From NCBI GenBank assembly GCA_025677825.1, contig JAIXMO010000054.1:1-64000 (forward strand): 64,000 bases of DNA, written 5' to 3'. This DNA is from Helicostylum pulchrum. Lineage: Eukaryota; Mucoromycota; Mucoromycetes; Mucorales; Mucoraceae. The notes beneath the pieces are model-generated. The model saw only the letters and a program-made list of their open reading frames with translations, ran no database searches and was not told the DNA's origin. Position 1 is the stretch's first letter. Each line of letters begins with the position of its first letter. Below, in pieces: positions 13,313 through 24,096 of this stretch. The translations under genes were made by a program, and so were the position numbers.

Positions 13313-15312
13313 TCTCTTTTTCTTTCTTTAGGTCTTGTCTTTTCTTTTATACAGAAAGGGTTTTAAATGTAGAAATAAATAATAAAGGGAAAAAAAGGAA
13401 AAATAAAAAGAGAGAGAGAGAGAGGGGAAAATAAAAATACCTAACCAAACCATAAGCAGTCGTGTGACCTTTTCTTTGCACTGTGTTGCTCTTCAAAAAC
13501 TGAAAGGTCAGGAACGAAGTGAGCGGACGGTAAATTAAAGTTTATACATACACTTTTCAGATAGTCTATCACAAAAAGTTATAGCGCGTACTAACTTTTG
13601 TATTATTGTTACAAATAGTTTTTTTTTTATTGTATCGTATACTAATAAAAAAAAACCCCCCTGTGTGTACATGACTTTAACTTATACACAACAACAAAAA
13701 GACACCCGTCTTCCGGTAACTAACTCCGCATCCTTAGGAACTGTGTTACTTTTTTTTTTTTTTAACCAGTGAATACAAAAAAGATCAGTTACAACACCAA
13801 AAAAAAAAAAAAGACGATATTTAACAAACCACTTTTTTTTCCTTTTAAAAATATCGCGTGAGAGAAACGAAGAAGAAGTAAAAAAAAAAAAAAAAAGTAC
13901 CTGCAGCTTCTCTTTGTTTATTAGAAGGTTTGAACTTATTTCCCTTTGTGTTACACCAATTCATTGCTGATTAGCTTTAAAAAAAAGGTGTGAGCTGCCT
14001 GCGGTATAGTTAAACCCGTCCGTTGTTTTTCTACCCATAAAAAAAAATTTATGCGCGTACTCTTCGTAAAATCAAAGCTAGGAAAAGAGAAAGAAAAAAA
14101 AAAAAAAAAAAAAAGGTACAGTTTGTAATCTATTTGGAGTACAAACATCTTTTTTTGGTTGCATTCTTCTATTCATTCTTTCTCCACTGTAAATCTTGCA
14201 GCAATAATAAAAACTTTATATAATAAAGTGATATCTACATTATGCGCGTATATATCAGGTCATAAGCTGTACGCATAAACTTTCTTTTTTTTTTAAAAAA
14301 AAAGGATGAAGTGGTTTTTTTTTTTGTAGTTTATTTTATCTGTCTTACGACGCTCTGGTAAAATAATAATGAGCATGTGAAAAGCATGTCATAATACACA
14401 ATAGAATTCTGAAAGTGTGAAACAAAAAGCATATAACATTCTGTATTGTACACTTTAAAATAAATACAAAGGGACCTGTGTATTCTTTATTCAGAACTAT
14501 CATTTACATCTGTACGTGAAAAGTTGTACACGATCTCATGATATATATATAAAAGAATGGCAAACTAGATATAAAATGGGATTCAAAAAAGTAAGAGAAA
14601 AAAAAAAGATGAAGTTACTGGTTACTGCTTAAATAAAAAAAAAGGGAGTTTTAAAAATAGTTTTATTACAAGATGTGTACATCTTTTCTGGTTAGCATCT
14701 AGCTATTGCTCTCAATGGCTAGGGCACATATACACATGTCAAGTAGTTTTTAGTGGCGAAAACAAAAATATTTTCAAATGTATTATACTTGCAATGAGAC
14801 AGTATAGGGTATATGTTGTATATTGATATAATTGACTTTTTTAGTTTGCTGATAGACAGATGCTAATCTACTCAATTGTTAGTGACAGCTTTTTGAGTGT
14901 GCGACACAAAGTACACTTTGTAACTTTTATCAGCAACAAAGAAAAACAATAGAACAAACTGAAAGTAAAAAAGTTTTTTTTTCTTTCTTCTATTCATGTA
15001 AAATATATAAAAAAAAAGACCTCTTCAGTTACAACCCTTTTCACGCCTAAAAAAGAAAAAGTGTGTGAGAGATAAAGTAACTGATTAAACCACACACAAA
15101 AATTTGCACAAAATAAAAAACAAGGTTCAAATGTGTTACAATCTGTGTATAAAAAAAAAAAAAACGCTTATAATAAATCTAGTTACACATGAATTGCTTT
15201 TCAAATACCTGTGCGCCAAATGCAATATAAATTAGAAAAAAGAAAAAAACATTTTTTTTTTTAACTTCTTTTCTTTACTTTTTAAAAAAAAAAGCTTCCC
15301 TACACTAAGAAA
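13313..15312. other. Divergent promoter region, myosin V (-) / SnoaL-like gene (+)
   Basis: Two kilobases between two divergent starts. It is rich in A and T runs (for example T10A9 at 14285-14303), and a GAGAGAGAGAG stretch lies near 13413. No convincing gene or RNA. Confidence 0.6.
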
Positions 15313-16278
15313 ATGTCTCTTCCTGATTTCATGACCAACCCCAATGCCGTCCTTGAGGATAAGGACCATGAATGGCGTTATAACCGTATCCCTGACTATA
15401 CCAAGGTCAATGCTACTTACGAAGAAGGTTAGTACGATATATATATACACGTATAAAGACCTCCATCTTATTGATACATAATCGCCTGTTTATTAGAAAA
15501 GACCAAGGAACATCCTGAAGGTTCTCTTGAAAGCCTCGTCTCCAACTTGGTCAAGGTAAAATATCATTATAATCCTACTACTAAACCACCCCCAAACTAA
15601 TTTAACTTTTATTCAATAGAACTGGGAAAAGGAAATGTCTTACAAGCTCCGTGCTGATCAAATCCGTACCATCAACCAAGAAAAGTACCGTTTCTCTGTT
15701 AACGGTAAGGGATGGCAAACCATTGAAGAGATGTTGCAAGTAAGTTATATACAGACAAAAAAAAAAAAAAAAAAAAAAAAAAAAACGTGAGAGAAAGTAC
15801 ACACACCTCTAACAAAAAAACGGGTATTTTTTTTTTTTCCTTCATAAAATCGTAGGTTGGTACTTACAATGCTCTTATCGGTGATACTGAACTCTACAAG
15901 GCTAGTGAAATGGATTTCAGTGAATCTCACAAGCTCTTCAAGAGAGCTCTCCGTGCCTTCTCTTGGGAAGTCATTGAGGTCTACAGTGGTCCCCCTACTG
16001 TTGCCTTCAAGTGGAGACATTGGGGTTTGCACAACGGTGACTTGTCTGTCAAGGTCGGTGGTGGTAAGAAGCTTGAAGCTCATGCTACCAACGAAGTTGT
16101 CGAAGTCTATGGTGTCACTGTTGCCAGAGTTAACGATAAGTTCGAAATCGAAGAGCTTGAGACCTTCTATGATCCCTCTGATATGTTGAGACAAATGGCC
16201 AAGAACAGAAAGGAAGGTTCTGTCAACCCTGATGACGTTGTTGCTCCTTCTGGAAAGTGCCCCTTCAACCCTAAATAA
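15313..16278 (+). CDS. Pathogen-related/SnoaL-like NTF2-fold protein
   Basis: Exons 15313-15427, 15497-15555, 15620-15739 and 15856-16278 join in phase for 238 aa. The product begins MSLPDFMTNPNAVLEDKDHE and ends in an NTF2-like beta sheet with FKWRHWG, a Gly-rich VKVGGGKK turn and the closing FEIEELETFYDPSDM. This pattern matches plant 'pathogen-related protein' and its fungal homologues, a SnoaL-like fold of uncertain biochemical function. Codon use differs visibly from the neighbours (many C-ending codons such as CTC, GAC, ACC, AAC, with AAG for Lys), as expected for a strongly expressed gene. Intron 3 has an A run of about 28 nt. Soluble and probably cytosolic; no signal peptide. Family call good, function unknown. 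Confidence 0.85.
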
Positions 16279-16841
16279 TTTATTTAAATATCCCCCCACT
16301 CTATTATTTATTCATCAAATAAACTTTTTTTTTAAATGTTGATTGTTACAAAATACATATATGTGTCCACCCTTGTAAAAAAAAAAAAATGTTTAATTGA
16401 TTAAACAAAATTGTCTGTATTTTAGTTTTTTTGTGATAGGTTGTACAAACAACATCTGTTTGTCGGTCTTTATGGTTTTTTTTTTTACCAGTTCAGATGT
16501 ATATTTTTATTTTTTCTGTAACTGTTTCTATACGAGCTCGAATACAACTGGGTACATATACTAAAGGGTGCTTCTATCTTAATTAGTGTACACAAATACA
16601 AAAAAAAAAAATTTTTTTTGTGCTATCTAACACACAGCGACAAAAATTCTATTTGTAATAAATTCTCTTTTGTTTACTTAATCACTTTCAGAATAACAGA
16701 ATGCCACAAAGGGTTTTATTTTTTATTTTTACGTAATAATTAATTGTGTTACATTTTGATATATTGTTTTTATTATGGATAATTACTTTAAAAAAAAAAA
16801 AAGAGAGATACGTCTAAAGGGGAGGTTCTTTTTTCTTCTTT
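16279..16841. other. Convergent intergenic region
   Basis: This is the 3' flank of both the SnoaL-like gene (+) and the membrane-anchored gene (-). It has A/T runs and no ORF of note. Confidence 0.6.
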
Positions 16842-19784
16842 TTAAAATTTTCCTTCTAAATAACGGTCCCGTTCTATTTGAGCAGGTGTACGTTCCTGGT
16901 CTTGGTCATCCATCCAAGGAATGCCACCACGGTGCTTTTGACCTTTTCGCATGGTACTAAAGAAGGCGCGTTTATTGGCACCGCTTGGCCCTATACTTTG
17001 AAACGCCGGTGATACAAGATGGCTCGAATCTGGTGTTGACGGTACATCTTCATCCAGTGTAACAGAAGGACGAGACAGTCTTTTCTGGTTGGCTCTTCCG
17101 TTCCATGTTTTTGCATTGATGGAATACCCAGAACTAATACGAAGCGCTGTAGCTGCGCTATTTCCTCCACTGCTTTTACGGCTGTGGCCTCGACTGCTAT
17201 CCGCACTACTGTTTCTAGCCGATGATGATGGTTCGGCAGTAGACGTAGTTGAGAACCGGTTACTGCTAAGTAGTACACTATTATGATGTCGATCTTCAAA
17301 AGAGGATTCTTGCACTTTATTACTGCCATTGTTGGTAATAGCATTGTGTCGCACTTGAACTGATTCAGTGTGTTCAGGTACCATCGTACGCACAGTGGAA
17401 GAAGAAAATGAAGCTGAAGGTTGTGGACCTTGTTGAGGAGGAACAAAATCAATCGATTCTTTTCTACCTCTGCTAGCTAATAACGATGTACGTTGGCTGA
17501 CCTGTTGAGTTAATAAGGATTTCGTCAGCAGCGATTGGTTTTGTTGACGTGGGTTGAGTAATTTACTGACTGCACTTGTAGAAGTTGAAACAGATTGTTG
17601 TGTAGAGTTAGTGACAACACTGTCTGTTTCTGATGCAATGCTAAACATGGATCCGCTTTCTTTCATGTTATTAATCCAAGTATCTTGTAACATGCGTCGA
17701 ATGGTATCTACTTCTCCATTGGGTTCAGCAGTAGTAGTAGTAGCACAAGCAGTAGCAGTAGCAGCTTGCTTTTGTTGTTGTTGTTGTACAGGTTCTAATT
17801 TGGCAAGTGCACGTGTTTGATCAGTACTGGTGGTTTCTCTTGAACAATCATCTGCAAAGCACTCTTCGTCGCTCAAGGCGTATTTAGTTGAAGATTCTGA
17901 ACTAGGGAGATAAGTGGACGGTAAACTAGGTCGAGTTGTACGAGACGTATTTCGAACACTCTTTTGACGAACAGAATTATACTGTTGCTGCTGCTGCTGT
18001 TGTTCTTGGTGATTTATAGTTGTCTTTTCTTCTACTGCTAATTGAACAGGCTCCGAATCCAGTTCCATCTTTTGACTATCATCAGGAACGATTTTATTTG
18101 AGCTTGTATTAGCAGAATGATCAAACAATCCCTTGATCGATCGATTGACGTTATTTGCACCAACTGTTAAATTTCTTAGTGTATTTCTACTGAGGGTACC
18201 TCTTCGAAATGAACCATGTCTTGATATACTCCCTTGGTCCTCTTTATTGGCTTCAGACAAGACAGCTCCACTTGATTTTGACAAAGTGCCAAATATAGAT
18301 GTAGAAAGAGAAGCACGGTACTGGTTAGGGGTATTCGAACTATTTGAGCCTGCAGAAACATTTTTAAATAGGGGTACCGCGTTGTCACTGCCTTCGGTTG
18401 TGATAGTGGTGGCTGAATTGTTAGTTTTAGGGGTATTGTTACTATCCCACCAACCCGCAATGTCAACAGCGCTGACACCACCGCTCTTGCGCGAACTAGT
18501 GTTTCGCGTAGACGCCATAGCTGCAGAAGATGCTACAGGCATGGATGGCATGGAACTATCGTCAAATAAAATACTTTCTCGGACAAGTCGTCGCATAGAT
18601 CCTGAAGTGATGGTCATATGTTCACCGCTATTTCTAGGACCACGAAAGCTAGCAAATCGAATAGAACCATGTTTAGCTCTTTTATCTTCTTTTACTGTAC
18701 CGCCAAATAATTGATTCCCTTTTGTTGCTTCTTCTTCTTGTTCGTCTTCAGTAGGTAAGAAATCAAGATCATCGACTACCATCATGGAACGGGTTTTTGT
18801 TTTTCTTGAAGCAGTTCGAATAACACGTTTTGCAGCACGAACAGGTTCCTGAAGATGAACGTTTGGTGTAATTGGAGACTCGTCTTCTATGGTGATACTA
18901 TCTGTGTTTGTTACGTTCAAGTGATGTAAAGTAGGTTTTTTTGGTAAATCTAATACTCTCATATCAATAATTGTTTTATTAGAATCAGTTGTAATAGTAC
19001 TCGAGTTTTGAATGAGTTTCTTTTCTGGTTGATATTCATACGAATCTCCTGAATATTTTGGTTTATCATTATCTGCAAACATGTTTTGTGCAGCGGTTCT
19101 GTTTCCTTTTTGTTGTAACCTTAATGATTGGTATAGTGATGTTTTGATGGTAGCTGCCTTTTGTTGAATATTGGCTGTAGCGTTAGTATAAAATGATGGC
19201 CCACTATTGCTTTCAAAATCAATCGACATGAATTCTGATGGTTTATTACTAGTATTAGTATTAGTAGTGCTCATATTCAAGTATTTGTCGTACAAGTCTT
19301 GAGCATGATCACCGTCCAACTCCATCTTATCAGAAAAAAAAGATGTCGAGGGGGGTGGCAGTGGTAATGAAATTTTGATCTCCTGTGGAGGCTCAGGAGT
19401 GAAATTACAGTACTCTGATTCGTCGATAATTGATGCAGCTTGATCCGTTTTCTGGTTGTGACGAGGAGAAGTTGTCTCCTCCTCCTCTCTCTTTTGATGT
19501 TGTTTAGGCGTAGCAGGTAATGGTGTGGTTGTAATACAAGGTTCTTCAAACTTCATGGATCTTTGCTTTTGCTGTGTCACTAGTGTTTGAAAGGATGCTA
19601 ATGATTCTGACTTCTTTATTTCTTTAGTTGGCTTTTCTTGGTGAATTGTTTGAACTGAAGAAGAAGAGCGTGTACGTTGTCGCCTTAAAAAGAAAAAGAT
19701 GGTAATAACGATTGCTACAACTACAATAACAATAATAACAATTGCCCAAATAGGAACCATCATTGGTGAAGAGTTATTTTCCAT
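16842..19784 (-). CDS. Large low-complexity single-pass membrane protein, unknown function
   Basis: A single uninterrupted frame of 980 codons from an ATG at 19784. Near the N-terminus (residues about 10-34) there is one hydrophobic helix, WAIVIIVIVVVAIVITIFFF, followed by LRRQR. The remaining ~940 residues would then be cytosolic by the positive-inside rule. They are Ser/Thr/Asn-rich with a polyglutamine tract (EQQQQQQQQ) and many Arg/Ser motifs (RNTSR, SRKSS, RHGSFRRG) that look like basophilic kinase sites. The extreme C-terminus is more ordered: KHRGGIPWMDDQDQERTPAQ then IERDRYLEGKF. I recognise no domain. A membrane-tethered, phosphorylation-regulated scaffold is a guess from composition. 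It is intronless, unlike nearly every neighbour. Confidence 0.8.
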   Translation of the reverse strand: MENNSSPMMVPIWAIVIIVIVVVAIVITIFFFLRRQRTRSSSSVQTIHQEKPTKEIKKSESLASFQTLVTQQKQRSMKFEEPCITTTPLPATPKQHQKREEEETTSPRHNQKTDQAASIIDESEYCNFTPEPPQEIKISLPLPPPSTSFFSDKMELDGDHAQDLYDKYLNMSTTNTNTSNKPSEFMSIDFESNSGPSFYTNATANIQQKAATIKTSLYQSLRLQQKGNRTAAQNMFADNDKPKYSGDSYEYQPEKKLIQNSSTITTDSNKTIIDMRVLDLPKKPTLHHLNVTNTDSITIEDESPITPNVHLQEPVRAAKRVIRTASRKTKTRSMMVVDDLDFLPTEDEQEEEATKGNQLFGGTVKEDKRAKHGSIRFASFRGPRNSGEHMTITSGSMRRLVRESILFDDSSMPSMPVASSAAMASTRNTSSRKSGGVSAVDIAGWWDSNNTPKTNNSATTITTEGSDNAVPLFKNVSAGSNSSNTPNQYRASLSTSIFGTLSKSSGAVLSEANKEDQGSISRHGSFRRGTLSRNTLRNLTVGANNVNRSIKGLFDHSANTSSNKIVPDDSQKMELDSEPVQLAVEEKTTINHQEQQQQQQQYNSVRQKSVRNTSRTTRPSLPSTYLPSSESSTKYALSDEECFADDCSRETTSTDQTRALAKLEPVQQQQQKQAATATACATTTTAEPNGEVDTIRRMLQDTWINNMKESGSMFSIASETDSVVTNSTQQSVSTSTSAVSKLLNPRQQNQSLLTKSLLTQQVSQRTSLLASRGRKESIDFVPPQQGPQPSASFSSSTVRTMVPEHTESVQVRHNAITNNGSNKVQESSFEDRHHNSVLLSSNRFSTTSTAEPSSSARNSSADSSRGHSRKSSGGNSAATALRISSGYSINAKTWNGRANQKRLSRPSVTLDEDVPSTPDSSHLVSPAFQSIGPSGANKRAFFSTMRKGQKHRGGIPWMDDQDQERTPAQIERDRYLEGKF

Positions 19785-20912
19785 CTTTATATTATGTGTG
19801 TATTAATATTTTAAGGTTTAAATAAAAAAACTCTCTTTTTTTTTTGTTACTATTTTGTATACTTACTGTAGTATTAGCAGTAGTAGTAGTAGTAATAATA
19901 GCAGTAGTAGTATTTTACAGGAAAAAATAGGTGATTAACAATTAATAGAATAAAGAAGAAAGAGAAAGATAGAATAATATAAATCGAGGGCAATTATAAT
20001 GTTGAATTATCAAAACGACAAAGGGCTATAATGGGTGAATACAAAACGGAGATAATAATAATTAGAAAGGGGCTTTCTTTTCTTTTTTTTTTTACGCATA
20101 AAAGGAGTATGCTATCACGCTTTTACAACTCTACATAAATAGCGCGTATATATAACAAGTAAGCAAGTATAACTACACCTTTTTTTTTTTTCTGCCAAGT
20201 TATATGTAAGAGAAAAGGAAATTCGTCACGAGAAAGATGTTGCAGAGCCATTATAGTATACTTGTATAAATTAGTTTAGTACAAAATATTTTCATTATTA
20301 TTGTCGTTTGTCGTGCATCATGTTTGCTCCTTTTACTATGCAGATCATTCATCTTTTTAAAATTACCTATTAAGTAGTTTACCTTCTTAACATTTCTCTC
20401 TCTTTCTTTTCTCTTTCTTTTCTCTCTCTTTTCTCCAATGTTTCGTTTATTAAGTAGTTAGAACCAGTGTACAACTTAATACAATACATAGTAGCTACTG
20501 TTGTAAGAAGTAGTACACGTATCATATATCTCTAATGTTGAGTCATTTCAACATAATTTTGACGTGAATTATTATAGATAGTAGCTTATGTAGTCTGTCA
20601 ATAAATGCTAATCGATTTCGTATCACTGGTAGTTAGAGAGAATAAAGAGAAAGAGAGGGAAAGCGTCTTTTATAGACTATTTGCACCTTATTATTTTGAT
20701 CCAAGCAAAAGTTGTCTCTATTACACCGCCCTTGTATTCTTTCTATCATCGAGCTTTAACATATTGCCACTCTCTCTCAACCTCCTTTTTTTTTTGGTAT
20801 TGTAAATAACTGTCACTAAAACAACAGCTATAGAAAATTACTCTTAATCCTTTGACAGTAACGCATTAACTACTATACATGTATTACAGCTTGTATATGC
20901 ATAGTCACGTTT
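19785..20912. other. Intergenic with AGT/AGC triplet repeats
   Basis: This is the 5' flank of the membrane-protein gene, with an imperfect (AGT/AAT/AGC)n triplet tract at about 19868-19914 and CT-rich tracts around 20393-20435. An open stretch at 20605-20805 has no coding character. Confidence 0.55.
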
Positions 20913-22019
20913 TTAATTTTTATTTTCTAGAGACAGTTTTTTATCATTGATTCCTAATTGCTTTACTTTTTCTATTAAACCATTGACAGACTCCTGTATA
21001 TTTTCATCCGTCATACCAATATTAGATAGTTTATCAGTAATAAGAGATATAGTTTCATTTAAATCTTCTGAATCCTTTAAAAATAAAAAATCGGAAAGGC
21101 CGTAATAACCAGAAGTATCATATGACGGCAAACCAAATGATGAAGCCAAATGAGATACCAAAACCTGAGTTATCTTTTAAATAGAAATGAGTCTATAATA
21201 TGCATACACATGTACAATGAAATGTCACTTACAGACTTTAAATCTTGATATTCATTTTTAGCACTTTCAGATACCCATTCTACTTGTATGTCACTGTGAA
21301 TTGTATCTTGTACATGTCGGAGATTATCCAACTTTAACTTTGCTAATAGTAAAGGTGTAAGTCGAAACGGATCTGAAGCTGGTATATTGGCTCCTACATA
21401 TATTGATTGTTAGTTAGTTAAATCAAAGTCTTTTTAAAATCAAAATCAAAATTAAAATTCTTCAACATACCAACCTTCGTGTAGCAGCATTAAAACGCAT
21501 TGATAATTTCCAGCTAAAACAGCTAATATTTGGTTGTTAATATCCAGTTGTACCTTCCTCCCTCTCCCCTTTTTTTTTTAAAAAAAAAACCTTTACTCTC
21601 ATTTACCCATATGCATTGGTTGAAGTCCATCTACATCTCCTACTCCATTATTCACATCTGCTCCTGCGCGTATTAATAGTTTGGCTATAGAAGTCGCAAC
21701 TAAGGGGTCATCTCTTCTACCGCAAGCCAAGTGTAAAGGCGTTCGTAAATATTTATCTCGTATCGTATCCGGATTCACTTCTGGTAAAGCTTCTAATATT
21801 TCTTTAACTATACATTTCCATTATTTACTTTTGTTGCTATCATTTTGGGTGCCGCAGAACAAAAAACAAAAAAAAAACTAACTAACCTTCATTGTGCGGT
21901 TTTCTAGCACAAGCATCCAATAGTATTGAATCAGAAGCGGTTAACTGAAGTAAATCACGTAATCTATCTGCTTGTTTACTCTTTTTTATTTGACAAGTTT
22001 TGGTTATTCGGTTTTGCAT
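20913..22019 (-). CDS. Small ankyrin-repeat protein
   Basis: Five exons join in phase: 22019-21887, 21807-21607, 21522-21475, 21393-21233, 21173-20913, giving 267 aa. Ankyrin repeats are clear: RTPLHLACGRRDD, then IAKLLIRAGADVNNGVGDVD with GLQPMHM, then AVLAGNYQCVLMLLHEGANI, then RLTPLLLAKLK. The start ATG at 22017-22019 opens a basic helix (KKSKQADRLRDLL). The C-terminal ~90 residues are acidic helix without a known domain. Ankyrin stacks mediate protein binding; no partner is implied. The third exon is only 48 nt. Confidence 0.85.
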
Positions 22020-22247
22020 CTTTCTTTATTATGTAAATGTATAAAACTAAAAAAAAAGAATACACAAAAAAAAAACGGAGAGAGATATTTGTGACATTAA
22101 AAGTCAGAAATCATTTTTTTTGCAGTCATGCGACTTGTAATCAATTAACCAACAGAGAACTTTTGCCCTTCAGGTTTTACATAACTACACGCCTGGAAAT
22201 TATTGTTACAATAGCTTAAATCTTCCAGAAAGGAAGAAACAGTGTTC

Positions 22248-24010
22248 TTACTGCGATTGCCGGCGACAGAAAGCAATGGGCACTCACACCGAACGAGATA
22301 TGCTAAGCATATTCAAGGCAGCATTTACGTCTCTATCCCAAAATATGTTACAAGATTTGCAGCTTAAAATACCATGGGAGCGTTGTTCCGGAGGAGAGTT
22401 TGAGATTTTCTAGGTCATATTCGTTGCATTTTGAACAAACCTATAAGTTAAAAAAAAAAATAGGTCTTTTTATCACTTGAAAAAATAAACCAATGATACC
22501 TTTGACGTCCTAAATTTGTTGATATCGATGACAGCATTTTTGTAAAGGAGCTGTCTTTTTGTAGCCCCTTTGTAAGGATACCCGTTACGCCACTTGTTAG
22601 TCTTTTAATCTTTTACGGTACTCTTGTTGCGCATGCTGTCACCGAAAACAATCAATGGAACTTTAAACCCCTTTTTCTTCTGTTCATGTTTATTATATGT
22701 TACTATTACAAGTTAACATGATTAGTTAATGGGCTGTTATAAAGAAGCCGAAACTAGTTTCCCCTCTCCGTTTCTTGCTTTCAACTTTCAACGTGGTTAG
22801 CTCTTCTTCGAGAACCAGTGTAGCATCCTCTCTCCTTGATACTTCATCGTCGTACTTCCTGTTTGCCTTCTTCGTGATGTATTATCAAAGCAAATGCTTG
22901 TTTACGACCCGGGTCAACCGCACAAGGCTGAAAGGCTTCTAGACAAATTTATTTTTGGTTCATTACAGCTTACAGCCAATTTTTCGATTTCGGCCATTAT
23001 AAAAGCGAGAATACCAACGGTTGGTGGTAACGGAAGCTTTTCACGTAGTTCATTACATAATGTAGATACCTCTGCTGTTTTACAGGTCAAATTGTTTAAT
23101 AGGCAGCTCGGGATTTCCGTTTGTTATGATTTCCCAGCAATAGTCTTTGGCTAACTTGTACAAAAAGTCCTTTAGCCATATCCCGTAAGTAGAATGTTAT
23201 CTTAATGTTAATCACACACAAAGTCAGATACACATGCATTTTATCATAAATTCGAACTTACCGGATATATCATAGATAGTTTCAATGATAAATAATATAA
23301 AACTCTACGATATGATTTAGATAGGTGGTAGAAAGTACAACACAAGCAACAGAGATAGACTCGCTGTAACCTTTGATTTTACTTTCTTTGAGGGAAAACA
23401 CGATGGATGGATGATCTTTTTTTTTGAAAATCGGCAAAGGCAAGAGTAATACCTAGAATACCAAAAATTTTGATGTGTTATAAAAGTGAGATTTAGAGTC
23501 TTGGTTTTGAACAACGTATGAATTAACAAAAACTTACACACGAAAGATAACATTTCGAATAAATGAAGATAGATTCGTAACTTTTTCAACAAATAGTTTT
23601 TTTTTTTTTTTTTTCCTTCTGGGTTGATACCATCTTACAGTATAATGCTCGTATTTTCCCCTAAGCTTACTTTTTAGGAATTCATCCACGTTCGGCTTGT
23701 GGTCCGGACATTCTTTTGCCCTGGAGTTCTTAGGACCACTATCGTTACATAATGCGCATATGGGCACTGCAGTTGTGGCACATTTAGCTTCTTCAAGTCG
23801 TATTTTTTCCCCCTTATTTTTTCTTTTATCTAATATTGTTATTTTAAATGATTAAAAAGTTACTTCATTAATATATTTTGCAACAAGAATGAATATTAAT
23901 ATATAATACTTTGTACATACTTTTTACAAAAAGGGAGCACTTATAGCTGCCTTTATTCATATGGCCTGGTTTATCACAATCGCTACATTTATCAACAGCT
24001 ATTCATTGAA
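22248..24010 (-). pseudogene. Decayed Fanzor (eukaryotic TnpB-like) gene
   Basis: Read on the minus strand, fragments fall in Fanzor/TnpB order. At the 5' side there are two Cys/His knuckles: CSDCDKPGHMNKGSYKC (about 23940-24000) and CALCNDSGPKNSRAKECPDH (about 23690-23760). Next comes a RuvC-I strand, AVDPGRKQAFAL, with the Asp codon at 22913-22915, followed by a YTGSRRRA-type segment. Then VFGDSMRNKS and INKFRTSK; an intron with GT-AG borders at 22499-22441 lies exactly between FRTSK and VCSKC. Finally the OrfB zinc ribbon: CSKC, then CKSC, then WDRDVNAALNM, ending at a stop at 22248. It is broken by in-frame stops (TGA after EVRR, TAA after STVKD, TGA after SISRSV) and a one-base frameshift between CSKC and CKSC. 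Live relatives are RNA-guided DNA endonucleases of transposons. Relic identity is strong; the 5' limit is approximate. Confidence 0.8.
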
Positions 24011-24064
24011 ATAAAAATGAATGTATACACGTAAGTACTTTCATAATAGATTTTAACATAGAGC

Positions 24065-24096
<32 letters not shown>

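Noticed and set aside
15745..16299. 184-codon minus-strand open frame
   Set aside because: It lies antisense to the SnoaL-like gene, whose codon bias opens the other frames; it includes intron and poly-F from homopolymers.
18133..18714. 193-codon plus-strand open frame
   Set aside because: Antisense shadow of the 980-codon membrane-protein gene; no domain.
22894..23154. 86-codon plus-strand open frame
   Set aside because: It is antisense to the RuvC-I part of the Fanzor relic; the motif evidence is on the minus strand.
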